Virus record (IMG/VR): IMGVR_UViG_3300050821_002877
Coordinates: 1-51,571 of that record
DNA length: 51,571 nucleotides
Strand: one strand, 5' to 3'
DNA from: a virus
This document shows, in pieces, positions 1 to 6,866 of the stretch (positions within the stretch are counted from its first letter, which is position 1; each line of letters begins with the position of its first letter). The notes under the pieces are model-generated. The model was not told the origin of the DNA and searched no databases. It worked only from the letters and a program-made list of their open reading frames with translations. A program made the translations under genes and the position numbers.

Positions 1-80
1 CTGCTGGAATTTGGTGGAGTTGGGACAATATTCGCCGAGAACGCCGCCTGCCTTTGAGCCTGAGCGTGTTTTGCATTAGT
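1..80. repeat. Left copy of 80-bp terminal direct repeat
   Basis: These 80 bases are identical to the last 80 bases of the window. A coding frame continues through the overlap from the right end into position 81 and onward, so the repeat marks where a circular assembly was cut (or a short physical terminal redundancy), not two separate loci. Confidence 0.97.
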
Positions 81-125
81 GCTATCTTGTGGATGTACGG
101 CTTCGCTAGATTGATCACGCTTTGA
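1..125 (+). CDS. 3' part of junction-spanning small membrane protein
   Basis: This is the end of the gene that starts near the right edge of the window (start codon at 51422). Joined across the 80-bp overlap it gives a 64-residue protein ending in a hydrophobic stretch (LSLSVFCISAILWMYGF) followed by RLITL and a TGA stop. In this piece whole codons begin at base 3. The product looks like a small membrane protein with one or two hydrophobic segments. No family is recognised. The uninterrupted frame across the join is the best evidence that the genome is circular as assembled. Confidence 0.6.
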   Translation, partial: AGIWWSWDNIRRERRLPLSLSVFCISAILWMYGFARLITL

Positions 126-204
126 AACAAGTAGCGTCACTAATCGCTCAGGGCGGCTACATCAAATGGCAGTGCAAGAGGAGAAGCCAATAAAGGAATA
201 ACAA

Positions 205-609
205 ATGCACCTTCAAATAAAATTTCTAATAGATATCCTAAACAACATAGATTCCAATCCACAGCAATCTATGCAGTTTATAACATCTGGTGGCTGTAAA
301 TATATATCCACATCTCCATCAAATCTCAGCCCGTCCAAGGATTGTAGATGGACATTAATAGGCGAGATTTTACACAAAAGTCAACATATACAAATGTCCA
401 ATGATAACTGTGGGGAAGTGGATATGTATATTACAGATATTTTCACAAAGCTAAATGATGTTTATCAACACTCTCAGCAATATTGTTGGAAATCTCACGA
501 ACATCATTTTCATACGAATTTTGAACAGTATGTAAATTGTCCAGTGACATGTATTAGTGAAATTAGTGAATATCTCGAAAGAACTTTAAAGGAGATGTAT
601 AATGGCTAG
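205..609 (+). CDS. Hypothetical early protein, 134 aa
   Basis: No family is recognised. The protein is soluble, mixed alpha/beta in appearance, with scattered Cys and His and no clear metal-binding pattern. An AAGGAAT ribosome site lies about 6 bases before the ATG. Its end overlaps the next gene by 8 bases, so the two are probably translated together. The preceding 79 bases after the junction gene contain no convincing gene. Confidence 0.7.
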   Translation: MHLQIKFLIDILNNIDSNPQQSMQFITSGGCKYISTSPSNLSPSKDCRWTLIGEILHKSQHIQMSNDNCGEVDMYITDIFTKLNDVYQHSQQYCWKSHEHHFHTNFEQYVNCPVTCISEISEYLERTLKEMYNG

Positions 610-844
610 ATTTCTAGATTTTTTAAGAGCAAGATGGGAATTAGCAGAAAGACGCGCAAGAATTGCTAAAGAATTTCAAGAATCACGAAAATATCACATG
701 CAAGCATCGTATATTGAAATTAATGAAAATCAGACACAGCGACATTGTTATAATCATCCACAGAATGTTGCAACACATTTTGAATTAAATATACAGGATA
801 AATCATATAAACGTCCTGTATGTTCAGGATGTGTTCCGGCATAA
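602..844 (+). CDS. Hypothetical 80-aa protein with basic helix and Cys/His tail
   Basis: The N-terminal third is a charged helix (MARFLDFLRARWELAERRAR). The C-terminal part carries His and Cys residues (RHCYNHP near residue 50, PVCSGC near the end), compatible with a small zinc-binding fold of the CYNHP...CSGC type. An AAAGGAG site stands 7 bases before the ATG and the gene overlaps its upstream neighbour. Function unknown. Confidence 0.7.
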   Translation: MARFLDFLRARWELAERRARIAKEFQESRKYHMQASYIEINENQTQRHCYNHPQNVATHFELNIQDKSYKRPVCSGCVPA

Positions 845-916
845 TAGCCGTGCGTAGCGCGTGAAATCGAGACAACAAAATCCACAATAACCATCATCAC
901 TAGAATGGAGATGATT

Positions 917-1216
917 ATGAGAATAGGAATACATAACAAACCACCAGTATCTCCGTATGAGTATTGGTGCTTTGTTTGTAGGACGATGAATCTGGCATTC
1001 GTAGAACTTGATAAATGTCCAGAATGCGGCGAAGTTATTAAATTAAAGGGCGAAATTGGTGCCCTAGATGTGGAGGAATTGAGAGGCAGGCGAAAAATAA
1101 ATATTGACCAAAAGGCCATCCTGCAAACTATTCTCACAGCGATACTTACAGAGCAAGAAAACGCGATCATCAATGAATATTACCCTAGCACACTTGACAA
1201 GGTTTCGACGGAATGA
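917..1216 (+). CDS. Zinc-ribbon protein, about 99 aa
   Basis: Two CxxC pairs (CFVC and CPEC, about 18 residues apart) form a classic zinc ribbon in the first 40 residues; the rest is a charged helix. An ATG lies 12 bases upstream in frame, but the GGAG ribosome site sits inside that longer version, 7 bases before the ATG chosen here. A perfect -35 box of the next promoter lies inside the 3' end of this gene. The role could be nucleic-acid or protein binding; no specific family is recognised. Confidence 0.7.
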   Translation: MRIGIHNKPPVSPYEYWCFVCRTMNLAFVELDKCPECGEVIKLKGEIGALDVEELRGRRKINIDQKAILQTILTAILTEQENAIINEYYPSTLDKVSTE

Positions 1217-1222
1217 TAGGAT
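1194..1222 (+). promoter_or_regulatory. Sigma70-like promoter TTGACA-17-TAGGAT
   Basis: A perfect -35 hexamer is followed after 17 bases by TAGGAT (4 of 6 matches to TATAAT). Transcription would start near base 1229, exactly where a row of three hairpins begins. It lies within the end of the zinc-ribbon gene and would drive the strongly expressed-looking gene downstream. Confidence 0.6.
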
Positions 1223-1228
1223 AGTCTT

Positions 1229-1316
1229 GTCTTTGGGAGAAGACATTAATTCCCCCGCTAGGGCCGACGGAAATATCGGCCCACTTTTCAGAGCACCCCG
1301 CAGGACGGGATGTTCT
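1229..1316 (+). promoter_or_regulatory. Structured leader with three consecutive hairpins
   Basis: Hairpin 1 is GTCTT/AAGAC (1229-1233/1240-1244). Hairpin 2 is a perfect 7-bp stem GGGCCGA/TCGGCCC (1261-1267/1276-1282) with an 8-nt loop. Hairpin 3 is AGAGCA plus CCCG pairing with CGGG plus TGTTCT (1290-1300/1306-1316) with one C-A mismatch and a G-U pair. There is no U-run after any of them, so they are not intrinsic terminators. They sit between a promoter and the start of the 212-aa protein and probably stabilise or regulate that mRNA. Confidence 0.6.
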
Positions 1317-1383
1317 GGAATTTAAATTGTAATAAACTTCAAAATAGTAACTTTTTAAATTAACAAAAAGGAGCACCAAAACA

Positions 1384-2022
1384 ATGGCAACTGCAACATT
1401 GAATCAAGGAGAAATGTCAGGTAAATCTACTCAATCAACAACTCACATTCAAACCAACACAGAACGTTTTGACATCGCTTATGGTTTTAAGACCAAGACC
1501 GACAAGGATGGTGTAACACCATTAAAGGATGATAAAGGAAATGTTGTAAAGGAACCCACTATCATTCTGAAGGTAGAAGATGCAGAATTATTGTCCGACA
1601 AGAATTTGTTTGAAGGAACAACGACCAGTGTAACATGCGATTATCCGGCAACGTGGGATGCATTGCTTGCTTTTGCAGAAAAAGAATGGTCAGATACGGA
1701 TGAGAATGGTAAGACTGTTGTTCGTAAGAATGAAGATGTAAAGGCAGAAATTGTCAAGTTGTTTAATAATGGCGCCAGTAGCAAAGTGATGAATAGGCTG
1801 CGGGCCAAATTGACAGAATTGGATAAGACTGGTAATTTCGTATTCCAGGGTGATCTTCTGGATATGACTAATGAAATCACCAGTGGTAGTAAGCGCGTAT
1901 TCTTGACAGAAGAACAGAAAATGTACAAGAGTATCGCTATGCTACCTGCTGCTTCCAAGGAAGCTGTCTGGCGTGCATATCTTACGAGCGTGAACAAAGA
2001 ATATTACGTCCCGCAGGAGTAA
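1384..2022 (+). CDS. Unknown 212-aa protein, probably highly expressed
   Basis: The protein is Thr- and Lys-rich, has no Cys, and looks soluble and globular with a helical C-terminal half (residues about 110-205). An AAGGAG site lies about 11 bases before ATGGCAAC. Codon use is more GC-rich (many AAG, GAC, ACC) than in the neighbours, as expected of an abundant protein. The gene has its own promoter and structured leader. The unknown 144-aa protein at 48.3 kb also starts MAT after a complex leader and shows similar codon use. No family is recognised. Confidence 0.85.
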   Translation: MATATLNQGEMSGKSTQSTTHIQTNTERFDIAYGFKTKTDKDGVTPLKDDKGNVVKEPTIILKVEDAELLSDKNLFEGTTTSVTCDYPATWDALLAFAEKEWSDTDENGKTVVRKNEDVKAEIVKLFNNGASSKVMNRLRAKLTELDKTGNFVFQGDLLDMTNEITSGSKRVFLTEEQKMYKSIAMLPAASKEAVWRAYLTSVNKEYYVPQE

Positions 2023-2039
2023 TAATCTTTCATGACTTT

Positions 2040-2130
2040 AACTCCATTGCTACTGTAAGTTCTTTGACAATCGGCTTTGCACCTTTCATTTGTGGAATAA
2101 GGAGCCGAACACCATACGGACAGTGGAGTT
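2040..2130 (+). other. Nested inverted repeats after the 212-aa gene
   Basis: AACTCCA (2040-2046) pairs with TGGAGTT (2124-2130), and inside it CGGCT (2072-2076) pairs with AGCCG (2103-2107). A TTGACA at 2064 has no good -10. No gene is seen. It may be the 3' end of the upstream mRNA or the first domain of the structured RNA that follows. Confidence 0.4.
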
Positions 2131-2160
2131 AATTAATAAACTTAGTAAATTTATAAAGTT

Positions 2161-2244
2161 TGTGGGATGGTGAAGATTAGAGTTACTTCTATGGATGAAC
2201 AGTCCGCAAGGGCTGAAAAACTCTAATCGCATGTTCCTCCCACA
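2161..2244 (+). ncRNA. Candidate structured RNA with GNRA-capped stem
   Basis: Three stacked helices are visible. P1 is TGTGGGA/TCCCACA (2161-2167/2238-2244). P2 is a perfect 10-bp GATTAGAGTT/AACTCTAATC (2175-2184/2219-2228). P3 is CAGTCC/GGGCTG closed by a GCAA tetraloop (2200-2215). Two purine-rich asymmetric internal loops separate them. A weak TATAAA lies just upstream and a strong terminator 24 bases downstream, so it is either a free small RNA or an attenuator-type leader of the next small gene. I could not match it to a known riboswitch or ribozyme. Confidence 0.6.
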
Positions 2245-2267
2245 ATATTTTTAGTAATTGTTACAAT

Positions 2268-2301
2268 GGGTACAATCATTAATTTGGTTGTACCCTTTTT
2301 T
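2268..2301 (+). terminator. Rho-independent terminator
   Basis: A perfect 8-bp stem GGGTACAA/TTGTACCC with a 12-nt loop is followed directly by six T. It ends transcription of the structured RNA and lies only 17 bases before the next start codon, so it can also act as an attenuator for that gene. Confidence 0.85.
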
Positions 2302-2318
2302 ATTACAATAGGAGATAT

Positions 2319-2507
2319 ATGAGAAAACCTAAACTTAAACTTTGTTATAATGAGTATGTAGCCACATTACGAAAACAAGATAAACAAGGTAGATGGAGAA
2401 AAATATCTACTATAGGTAATACTGGAGTAGCATTTGATTTTGTAAAAACACTAGAAAATTTAGGATTCATAGTTATTTTAGAACCACACTTACTAAATGA
2501 AAATTAA
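2319..2507 (+). CDS. Small basic protein, 62 aa
   Basis: The protein is very basic (MRKPKLKLC...RKQDKQGRWRKI) and may bind nucleic acid. A GGAG ribosome site lies 5 bases before the ATG, immediately after the terminator stem. No family is recognised. Confidence 0.65.
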   Translation: MRKPKLKLCYNEYVATLRKQDKQGRWRKISTIGNTGVAFDFVKTLENLGFIVILEPHLLNEN

Positions 2508-2525
2508 TTATCTAAAAATTCAGTA

Positions 2526-2575
2526 ATATACAAGAAATTCATATTCCCATATTCAGGATATGATTTCTTGTATAT
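2526..2575. repeat. 18-bp hairpin between genes
   Basis: ATATACAAGAAA pairs perfectly with TTTCTTGTATAT, one unpaired T follows on the left arm, and TCATAT/ATATGA continues the stem around a 13-nt loop. No U-run follows, so it is not a simple terminator. It may be an RNA-processing site or a stabiliser of the downstream J-domain mRNA. Confidence 0.6.
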
Positions 2576-2651
2576 CATTGAAAACAAAGAAGATAAAGTT
2601 GTATACAGCCATCATGTGAATATGCCAAACTGAAAAGATTGGGAGAGTCTC

Positions 2652-3191
2652 ATGTCTTATAAGCGCCGTCATTCATATTATGACCCATCCTATCCTTCCA
2701 CAACGAAGGTTAGTATCCACTGGTCTAATAAGTCTGCATCTTATGCTATTAAGTTTGCAGATACAAAGAACTGGAATCAGATGCAAATCTGTATAGGATA
2801 TCTGAAAAATATTACTTATGGCGAACGTGATTATGATTCAGAGAATAAGGTCTGGTTCCTTATTGAAAAACATATTGGTGCCTTCAAGGAGATAATTACA
2901 TCTCTTAATCAATATTTTGAGCTAGACTTCATTCCAAAGCCCGAGAATCAAGTAAATATACATCAATTTATACCTATTGATGTATATTTCGATAGATTCA
3001 AGAATCTAACTGGACAAGATATTCGTAATCTCGATTCAGGAAAGGCAAAGAAGATTTATCTTAAATGGCTTATGATTAATCATCCAGACAAGGGTGGAGA
3101 TCATATTATTGCCCGTGATGTAAATGAAGCATGGACAGAATTGGAGAAGAATTTCTTTAAATCTAAAAAGGAGCCTGAATATGTGTCTTAA
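2652..3191 (+). CDS. J-domain protein (HPDKGG) with N-terminal HARP-like region
   Basis: Residues about 128-170 carry the J-domain signature: a basic helix (KAKKIYLKWLMIN), the loop H144-P145-D146 followed by KGG, then a second helix (DVNEAWTELEKNF). J-domains stimulate Hsp70 ATPase, so the protein probably recruits host DnaK. Residues about 20-95 (YDSENKVWFLI...) loosely resemble the HARP-type fold of annealing helicases; that part is uncertain. It overlaps the next gene by 11 bases and leads a coupled cluster that includes a VWA protein and an FtsK-like motor. Confidence 0.75.
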   Translation: MSYKRRHSYYDPSYPSTTKVSIHWSNKSASYAIKFADTKNWNQMQICIGYLKNITYGERDYDSENKVWFLIEKHIGAFKEIITSLNQYFELDFIPKPENQVNIHQFIPIDVYFDRFKNLTGQDIRNLDSGKAKKIYLKWLMINHPDKGGDHIIARDVNEAWTELEKNFFKSKKEPEYVS

Positions 3192-3612
3192 TCAAATAGA
3201 TTGGAATGCCAAATCCCGTGCACATCCTAAAAATCGTGATAAATGGCTTGTGGGATATAAAGTAATGTCAATAGATCACGGTAATCCATTTGGCTATGAT
3301 GGGATATTTTATGAATATATATCTCCAATAGCATATAATGAAATTCTCAAAGCAAAAGGAACAACACAAATATATAGTGATGGAATATCATATCACTATG
3401 GTTTCCATATCCTCAAGACTATTGAGGATGCTAAAAAATATACACAATATAATAATAATCGTGTAATATTCAAAGTAGAATATCGTAAAATAGTTGCACA
3501 AGGTATACAAGTTAGAATTGGTAAATTACCTTGTGACGTAGCAGCAGAAATGCGTTTTATATCTATAGTAGAACAACCAAAGGAGGAAAATGCAGAATAT
3601 GTCGGAAACTAA
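3181..3612 (+). CDS. Hypothetical 143-aa protein
   Basis: No family is recognised. The mixed alpha/beta sequence has a conserved-looking core (KWLVGYKVM...GFHILKTIEDAKKY...VIFKVEYRKIV). Longer in-frame starts exist, but AAGGAG lies 7 bases before this ATG. It overlaps the J-domain gene and the VWA gene, so it is co-translated with both. Confidence 0.75.
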   Translation: MCLNQIDWNAKSRAHPKNRDKWLVGYKVMSIDHGNPFGYDGIFYEYISPIAYNEILKAKGTTQIYSDGISYHYGFHILKTIEDAKKYTQYNNNRVIFKVEYRKIVAQGIQVRIGKLPCDVAAEMRFISIVEQPKEENAEYVGN

Positions 3613-4342
3613 TCTAACAGTAAAACCAAAAATGCCCAGCTTTAAGAAGGGTATTGCTCTCGCCAGAGAACAGGCAGAGAATACTATTAGTTCAATTGAT
3701 CCAACAAAAGTCCCTAATAGACTAGGACTAGTATTTGATGACTCTGGTAGTATGGGTGGAAAATCCATAGAAGATGCTCATACGGCCGTTAAAAACTTTA
3801 CTAATTCATGTAACTTCAATGATACAAGTATTGCCATCTATCCATTGAATAAGGACAAGAAGCCTCTTACAATAGATTATGATCTCCTTAATCTATATGT
3901 AATGGGTATATTGGCCGATGGTGGTACACCACTTTATCACAAACTTCTCGAAATGATCGAGAATGAGAATATGACTCGCGCGGTAGTATTCTCAGATGGT
4001 TCTCCAACAGACAGTAAATTAACTGGCACCTGTGAATCATGGGATTCTAAGCCTGCGGCATTTGCACAGGATATAATCACTAAGTATATTGAGAAGAAGA
4101 TTCCCATAGATACCATCTATATCGGATATGCATCTGATGTAACTGATGTATATGAAGATGGATCAAAGCCCGCAGGATATAGAGAGATGGAGAAAATTGC
4201 AGAACTAACAGGAGGAATATTTATCCATTTCAAAGATAGTACCAGTCTGAGTAATAACCTGAAGTATCTTGCACCAAGGTATAGGGCATTATTGTCGAAT
4301 GCAGAATTAAAATCCAAAGTAGAAAAAGGAGAATCAATATGA
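3590..4342 (+). CDS. von Willebrand factor A (VWA) domain protein
   Basis: The MIDAS metal site is complete: D50-x-S52-x-S54 in VFDDSGSMGG, T113 in DGGTPL and D136 in VVFSDGSPTD. The Rossmann-like VWA fold covers residues about 44-230. AGGAGG lies only 3 bases before this ATG and 12 before the ATG nine bases later, so either start is possible. VWA proteins usually act as scaffolds with ATPase partners; here an FtsK-like ATPase lies one small gene downstream. Confidence 0.9.
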   Translation: MQNMSETNLTVKPKMPSFKKGIALAREQAENTISSIDPTKVPNRLGLVFDDSGSMGGKSIEDAHTAVKNFTNSCNFNDTSIAIYPLNKDKKPLTIDYDLLNLYVMGILADGGTPLYHKLLEMIENENMTRAVVFSDGSPTDSKLTGTCESWDSKPAAFAQDIITKYIEKKIPIDTIYIGYASDVTDVYEDGSKPAGYREMEKIAELTGGIFIHFKDSTSLSNNLKYLAPRYRALLSNAELKSKVEKGESI

Positions 4343-4476
4343 TGGCAGAAGATGAAGTATGCCCAGTATGTGATAGTGATCCTTGTGTTTGTGATACTTA
4401 TGACGATCTAAATGGTTACGATGATTTCGATGATATCGAAGATCAGAACGAACAAGAGGAAGAAGAAACTCAATGA
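4339..4476 (+). CDS. Small acidic Cys-containing protein, 45 aa
   Basis: It begins MMAEDEVCPVCDSDPCVCD and ends in a run of Asp/Glu, so it is very acidic with four closely spaced Cys. It starts in an ATGA overlap with the VWA stop and ends in an ATGA overlap with the FtsK-like start, which is strong evidence for translation. It may bridge the two neighbours or mimic nucleic acid. Confidence 0.7.
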   Translation: MMAEDEVCPVCDSDPCVCDTYDDLNGYDDFDDIEDQNEQEEEETQ

Positions 4477-5615
4477 CAGGTACTTATACTCCAGAACAGA
4501 ACAATAATATACTAGCCTTGGTTCAAAAACTTAATGGTCTTGATATCAAGGCTAGTATATGTGGAGTTGAGACTGGTCCAATAGTAACAGCATACTTATT
4601 CGTTCTTGATCATTCTCAACCCATTGCTAAGATTATGAAAAAGTCCGAAGACTTTGCTCTTAGTCTTGGCGTGGATAACGTAATAATCCAAAGAATAAAG
4701 GATAAAATCGTAGTTTTTATCCCAAATGCCGACAGACAAGAAGTAGATTATAAGGATGTTCTTCATTGGTACTTAAATGACCCATTCGTTCAAAAAATGC
4801 GCTTACCTATCCCACTCGGAGTAGATTTCCATGGAAAGAAATCTGCAATTGATATTGCTGAGTGTCCCCATATTCTTATTACCGGTTCTACTGGTAGTGG
4901 AAAATCCGTCTTTGAGACAGCGATTATTAGTAGTCTCGTATATCGTTACGACAGTAGCGAATTATATTTGTATCTCGTTGATACTAAGCAGGTTGATTTG
5001 ACATTATTCAAATCACTGCCACATGTAAAAACTTGTGCAGATAATGTCGATGCATTTCATAACATGATGTTTATTGTAATGGGAGAAGTCCGAAAAAGGC
5101 TAGGAGTTCTACAAGGAGCATCTTGTCAGAATATTTCTCAATACCATGCAATGTATGGTGGTGACGTAACTATTATGCCATATATTGTTGTAATTCTTGA
5201 TGAGTTTGCAGACTTGGTAGATTTAGATAGTGCTTTCCGAAAGGCAGATAAGGAGAAATATGAGCAAACGCCTACAGTCAAGGGATGGATTAAAAGTGCT
5301 ACACAAATCTGTCGCGCGGCTGGGGTACACATCATTGCATGTACCCAGAGAGCTTCTGTTAAAATTATTGATGGCGACATTAAAACGAATCTTCCCTGTA
5401 GAATTTCGCTCAGGGTTCCATCAAGGGTTGATAGTCAAGTTATACTGGGCACAGGAGGAGCTGAGAATTTGCTTGGAAAAGGAGATATGTTAATAAAGTA
5501 TCCCGAAAGTGACGCAATACAAAGATTTCATGGACCATTTGTAAAAATGAAGGATATTCAAGAATTAGTAACAAATTATGAACAAATGAAAGGAATAATA
5601 AATCCAAGGAGCTAA
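4473..5615 (+). CDS. FtsK/SpoIIIE-like DNA translocase
   Basis: Residues 1-115 match the FtsK beta region (GPIVTAYLF...DFALSLGVDNVIIQRI...FIPNADRQEV). The motor follows with Walker A GSTGSGKS (138-145), Walker B IVVILDEF (238-245), and the typical CRAAGVHIIACTQR and NLLGKGDML motifs. At 380 aa it lacks the membrane domain and the gamma DNA-recognition domain. The reaction is ATP-driven translocation along duplex DNA. In a phage it could move host or phage DNA during take-over or replication. It ends the J-domain/VWA cluster. Confidence 0.92.
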   Translation: MTGTYTPEQNNNILALVQKLNGLDIKASICGVETGPIVTAYLFVLDHSQPIAKIMKKSEDFALSLGVDNVIIQRIKDKIVVFIPNADRQEVDYKDVLHWYLNDPFVQKMRLPIPLGVDFHGKKSAIDIAECPHILITGSTGSGKSVFETAIISSLVYRYDSSELYLYLVDTKQVDLTLFKSLPHVKTCADNVDAFHNMMFIVMGEVRKRLGVLQGASCQNISQYHAMYGGDVTIMPYIVVILDEFADLVDLDSAFRKADKEKYEQTPTVKGWIKSATQICRAAGVHIIACTQRASVKIIDGDIKTNLPCRISLRVPSRVDSQVILGTGGAENLLGKGDMLIKYPESDAIQRFHGPFVKMKDIQELVTNYEQMKGIINPRS

Positions 5616-5618
5616 ATT

Positions 5619-5792
5619 ATGAATGATAGAAATGATAGACTTGATTACTTCATTACAAGACTTTTACATTATCTTCTTTTTGTAGAAGATGAAATAGTAG
5701 ATGCTATTAGACATGCTAAAATTGATTTAGAAGCGATGGATCGTGCTAATGTTAAAAATGGCGAACATACTACTCCATTAATGCGCTTGTAA
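5619..5792 (+). CDS. Small helical protein, 57 aa
   Basis: An AAGGAG site 7 bases upstream of the ATG and close spacing to the FtsK-like gene (3 bases) support it. The sequence is helical and acidic (FVEDEIVDAIRHAKIDLEAM). No family is recognised. Confidence 0.6.
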   Translation: MNDRNDRLDYFITRLLHYLLFVEDEIVDAIRHAKIDLEAMDRANVKNGEHTTPLMRL

Positions 5793-5796
5793 TGAA

Positions 5797-5952
5797 CCGT
5801 TGCGGCAGGGATTTCCCCTGTAAACGGATTTGCAGACTCCCTGTAAGTCGTTGAAAACAAAGGAGAGAAAGTGCTTGCACAGGCATCGTTTACGGACTAG
5901 TCTGGAAGGGTTCCGCATATCACGGCATTCCTTCCAGATTAGCTCCGTAAAC
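5797..5952 (+). ncRNA. Structured intergenic RNA with a 22-bp helix
   Basis: Left domain: CCGTT/AACGG (5797-5801/5823-5827) encloses CAGGG/CCCTG (5806-5810/5816-5820). Right domain: GTTTACGGA plus a further 13 bases (5888-5909) pair with 5930-5952, giving 22 bp with one G-U pair and one bulged C. There is no U-run. An AAAGGAGAG at about 5860 precedes no gene. It could be a small RNA or a leader of the following RHH-like gene. Confidence 0.55.
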
Positions 5953-5993
5953 AATACTATAACGCAAATAAACGATATCCAAAATCACTATTT

Positions 5994-6179
5994 ATGGCAC
6001 AGAAAAAAGGACAGAAAGCCAGTTGGCCGGTCGTCGCGGCACGTATTCCGCCGGAACTCCGCCAACAAATATTACAACGTCATCCTGGTAATGGATGCAT
6101 TAGTAATCTAATTTATATACTATTGAAAAAGTATATGGAGAATAAGATTTTCGGTATTAAAATTGAAACAATACAGTAA
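5994..6179 (+). CDS. Putative ribbon-helix-helix-like DNA-binding protein, 61 aa
   Basis: The segment VVAARIPPELRQQILQRHP is shaped like the strand plus helix of ribbon-helix-helix regulators, and a second helix (ISNLIYILLKKYMEN) follows. The N-terminus is basic. There is no obvious ribosome site before the ATG, and a long hairpin ends 42 bases upstream, so translation may be controlled by RNA folding. The assignment rests on a short motif. Confidence 0.5.
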   Translation: MAQKKGQKASWPVVAARIPPELRQQILQRHPGNGCISNLIYILLKKYMENKIFGIKIETIQ

Positions 6180-6201
6180 ATTATGCCTAACGGAGCCATT
6201 C

Positions 6202-6783
6202 ATGCCATCTCCAGAGGAGACAGATACATTAAAAACAGATGATATTTCAATCTGCGCCTTTGATAATTGTTCAGAGCAAAACATCCATAAATGCAGAAAG
6301 TGTACTAGATCTTTCTGCATAATGCACTGTAACACATTCTCACCTAATTTCTGCAAAGATTGTTTTAAGAATCTCTCCATTATTTCTGATAAGTTTAAGC
6401 GTACTTTTGACCATATTGCAGAGAATGGACAGATGTATGTCCAGACAGAAGAACGTCTGCGATATTATCTCGATGGCCCAGACTGGCCATTTGTTACACC
6501 GTGGATAGATAGCCTGAGTGATGAAGAACTTAGAAGTATATGGGTTTTTCATCATTATATAATGAAATTGATCGAAGTAGAAAATGATACAAGAAAAGTA
6601 GAAAGAACACGACAACTAGCGAATACGCCAATACCGAGATTGATAACAACTACGAAGACTAAGAGTGTTACAAAAGTTATTACGCAAGAGACTCCGGATG
6701 ATCTTAGGAAGAAATGGAAGAAGATGAATATTCCGGATGCGACAATTGAACAGATGATATTAGCGATGGGAGTGAAACCATGA
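6202..6783 (+). CDS. Zinc-finger protein with B-box/AN1-like Cys cluster, 193 aa
   Basis: Residues about 20-55 hold an eight-ligand cluster (CAFDNC, CRKC, FCIMHC, FCKDC) resembling small treble-clef or B-box folds, with His in CIMHC. The rest is helical with a basic, Thr-rich linker (TTTKTKSVTK) and a short C-terminal helix. GGAG lies 6 bases before this ATG; a longer in-frame start overlaps the previous gene and has no ribosome site. Function unknown; an adaptor role is plausible. Confidence 0.7.
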   Translation: MPSPEETDTLKTDDISICAFDNCSEQNIHKCRKCTRSFCIMHCNTFSPNFCKDCFKNLSIISDKFKRTFDHIAENGQMYVQTEERLRYYLDGPDWPFVTPWIDSLSDEELRSIWVFHHYIMKLIEVENDTRKVERTRQLANTPIPRLITTTKTKSVTKVITQETPDDLRKKWKKMNIPDATIEQMILAMGVKP

Positions 6784-6866
6784 TGACAAAGTAGAAAATA
6801 CAACAATGTGTACAGAATACTATGATGTACAAGTAATAAGAAGAGATAGTCTAGGTACAATATAAA

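Noticed and set aside
1-80. T7-type direct terminal repeat as packaged ends
   Set aside because: 80 bp could be physical, but it equals a typical assembly overlap and a gene crosses it; the data here cannot prove fixed ends.
754-1173. Minus-strand frame of 139 aa
   Set aside because: It is the shadow of the zinc-ribbon gene, with no ribosome site and no plausible protein signature.
2161-2244. Hammerhead or twister ribozyme
   Set aside because: GGATGA...GAAA and CCGCAAGG fragments recall ribozyme cores, but the required CUGAUGA/GAAA spacing and twister loops are not met.
5830-6111. Plus-strand frame of 93 aa over the structured RNA
   Set aside because: Composition follows the hairpin arms, no ribosome site, and it overlaps the better-supported RHH-like gene.
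6806-6865. 19-codon frame before the nuclease gene
   Set aside because: Too short, no ribosome site, no supporting evidence.
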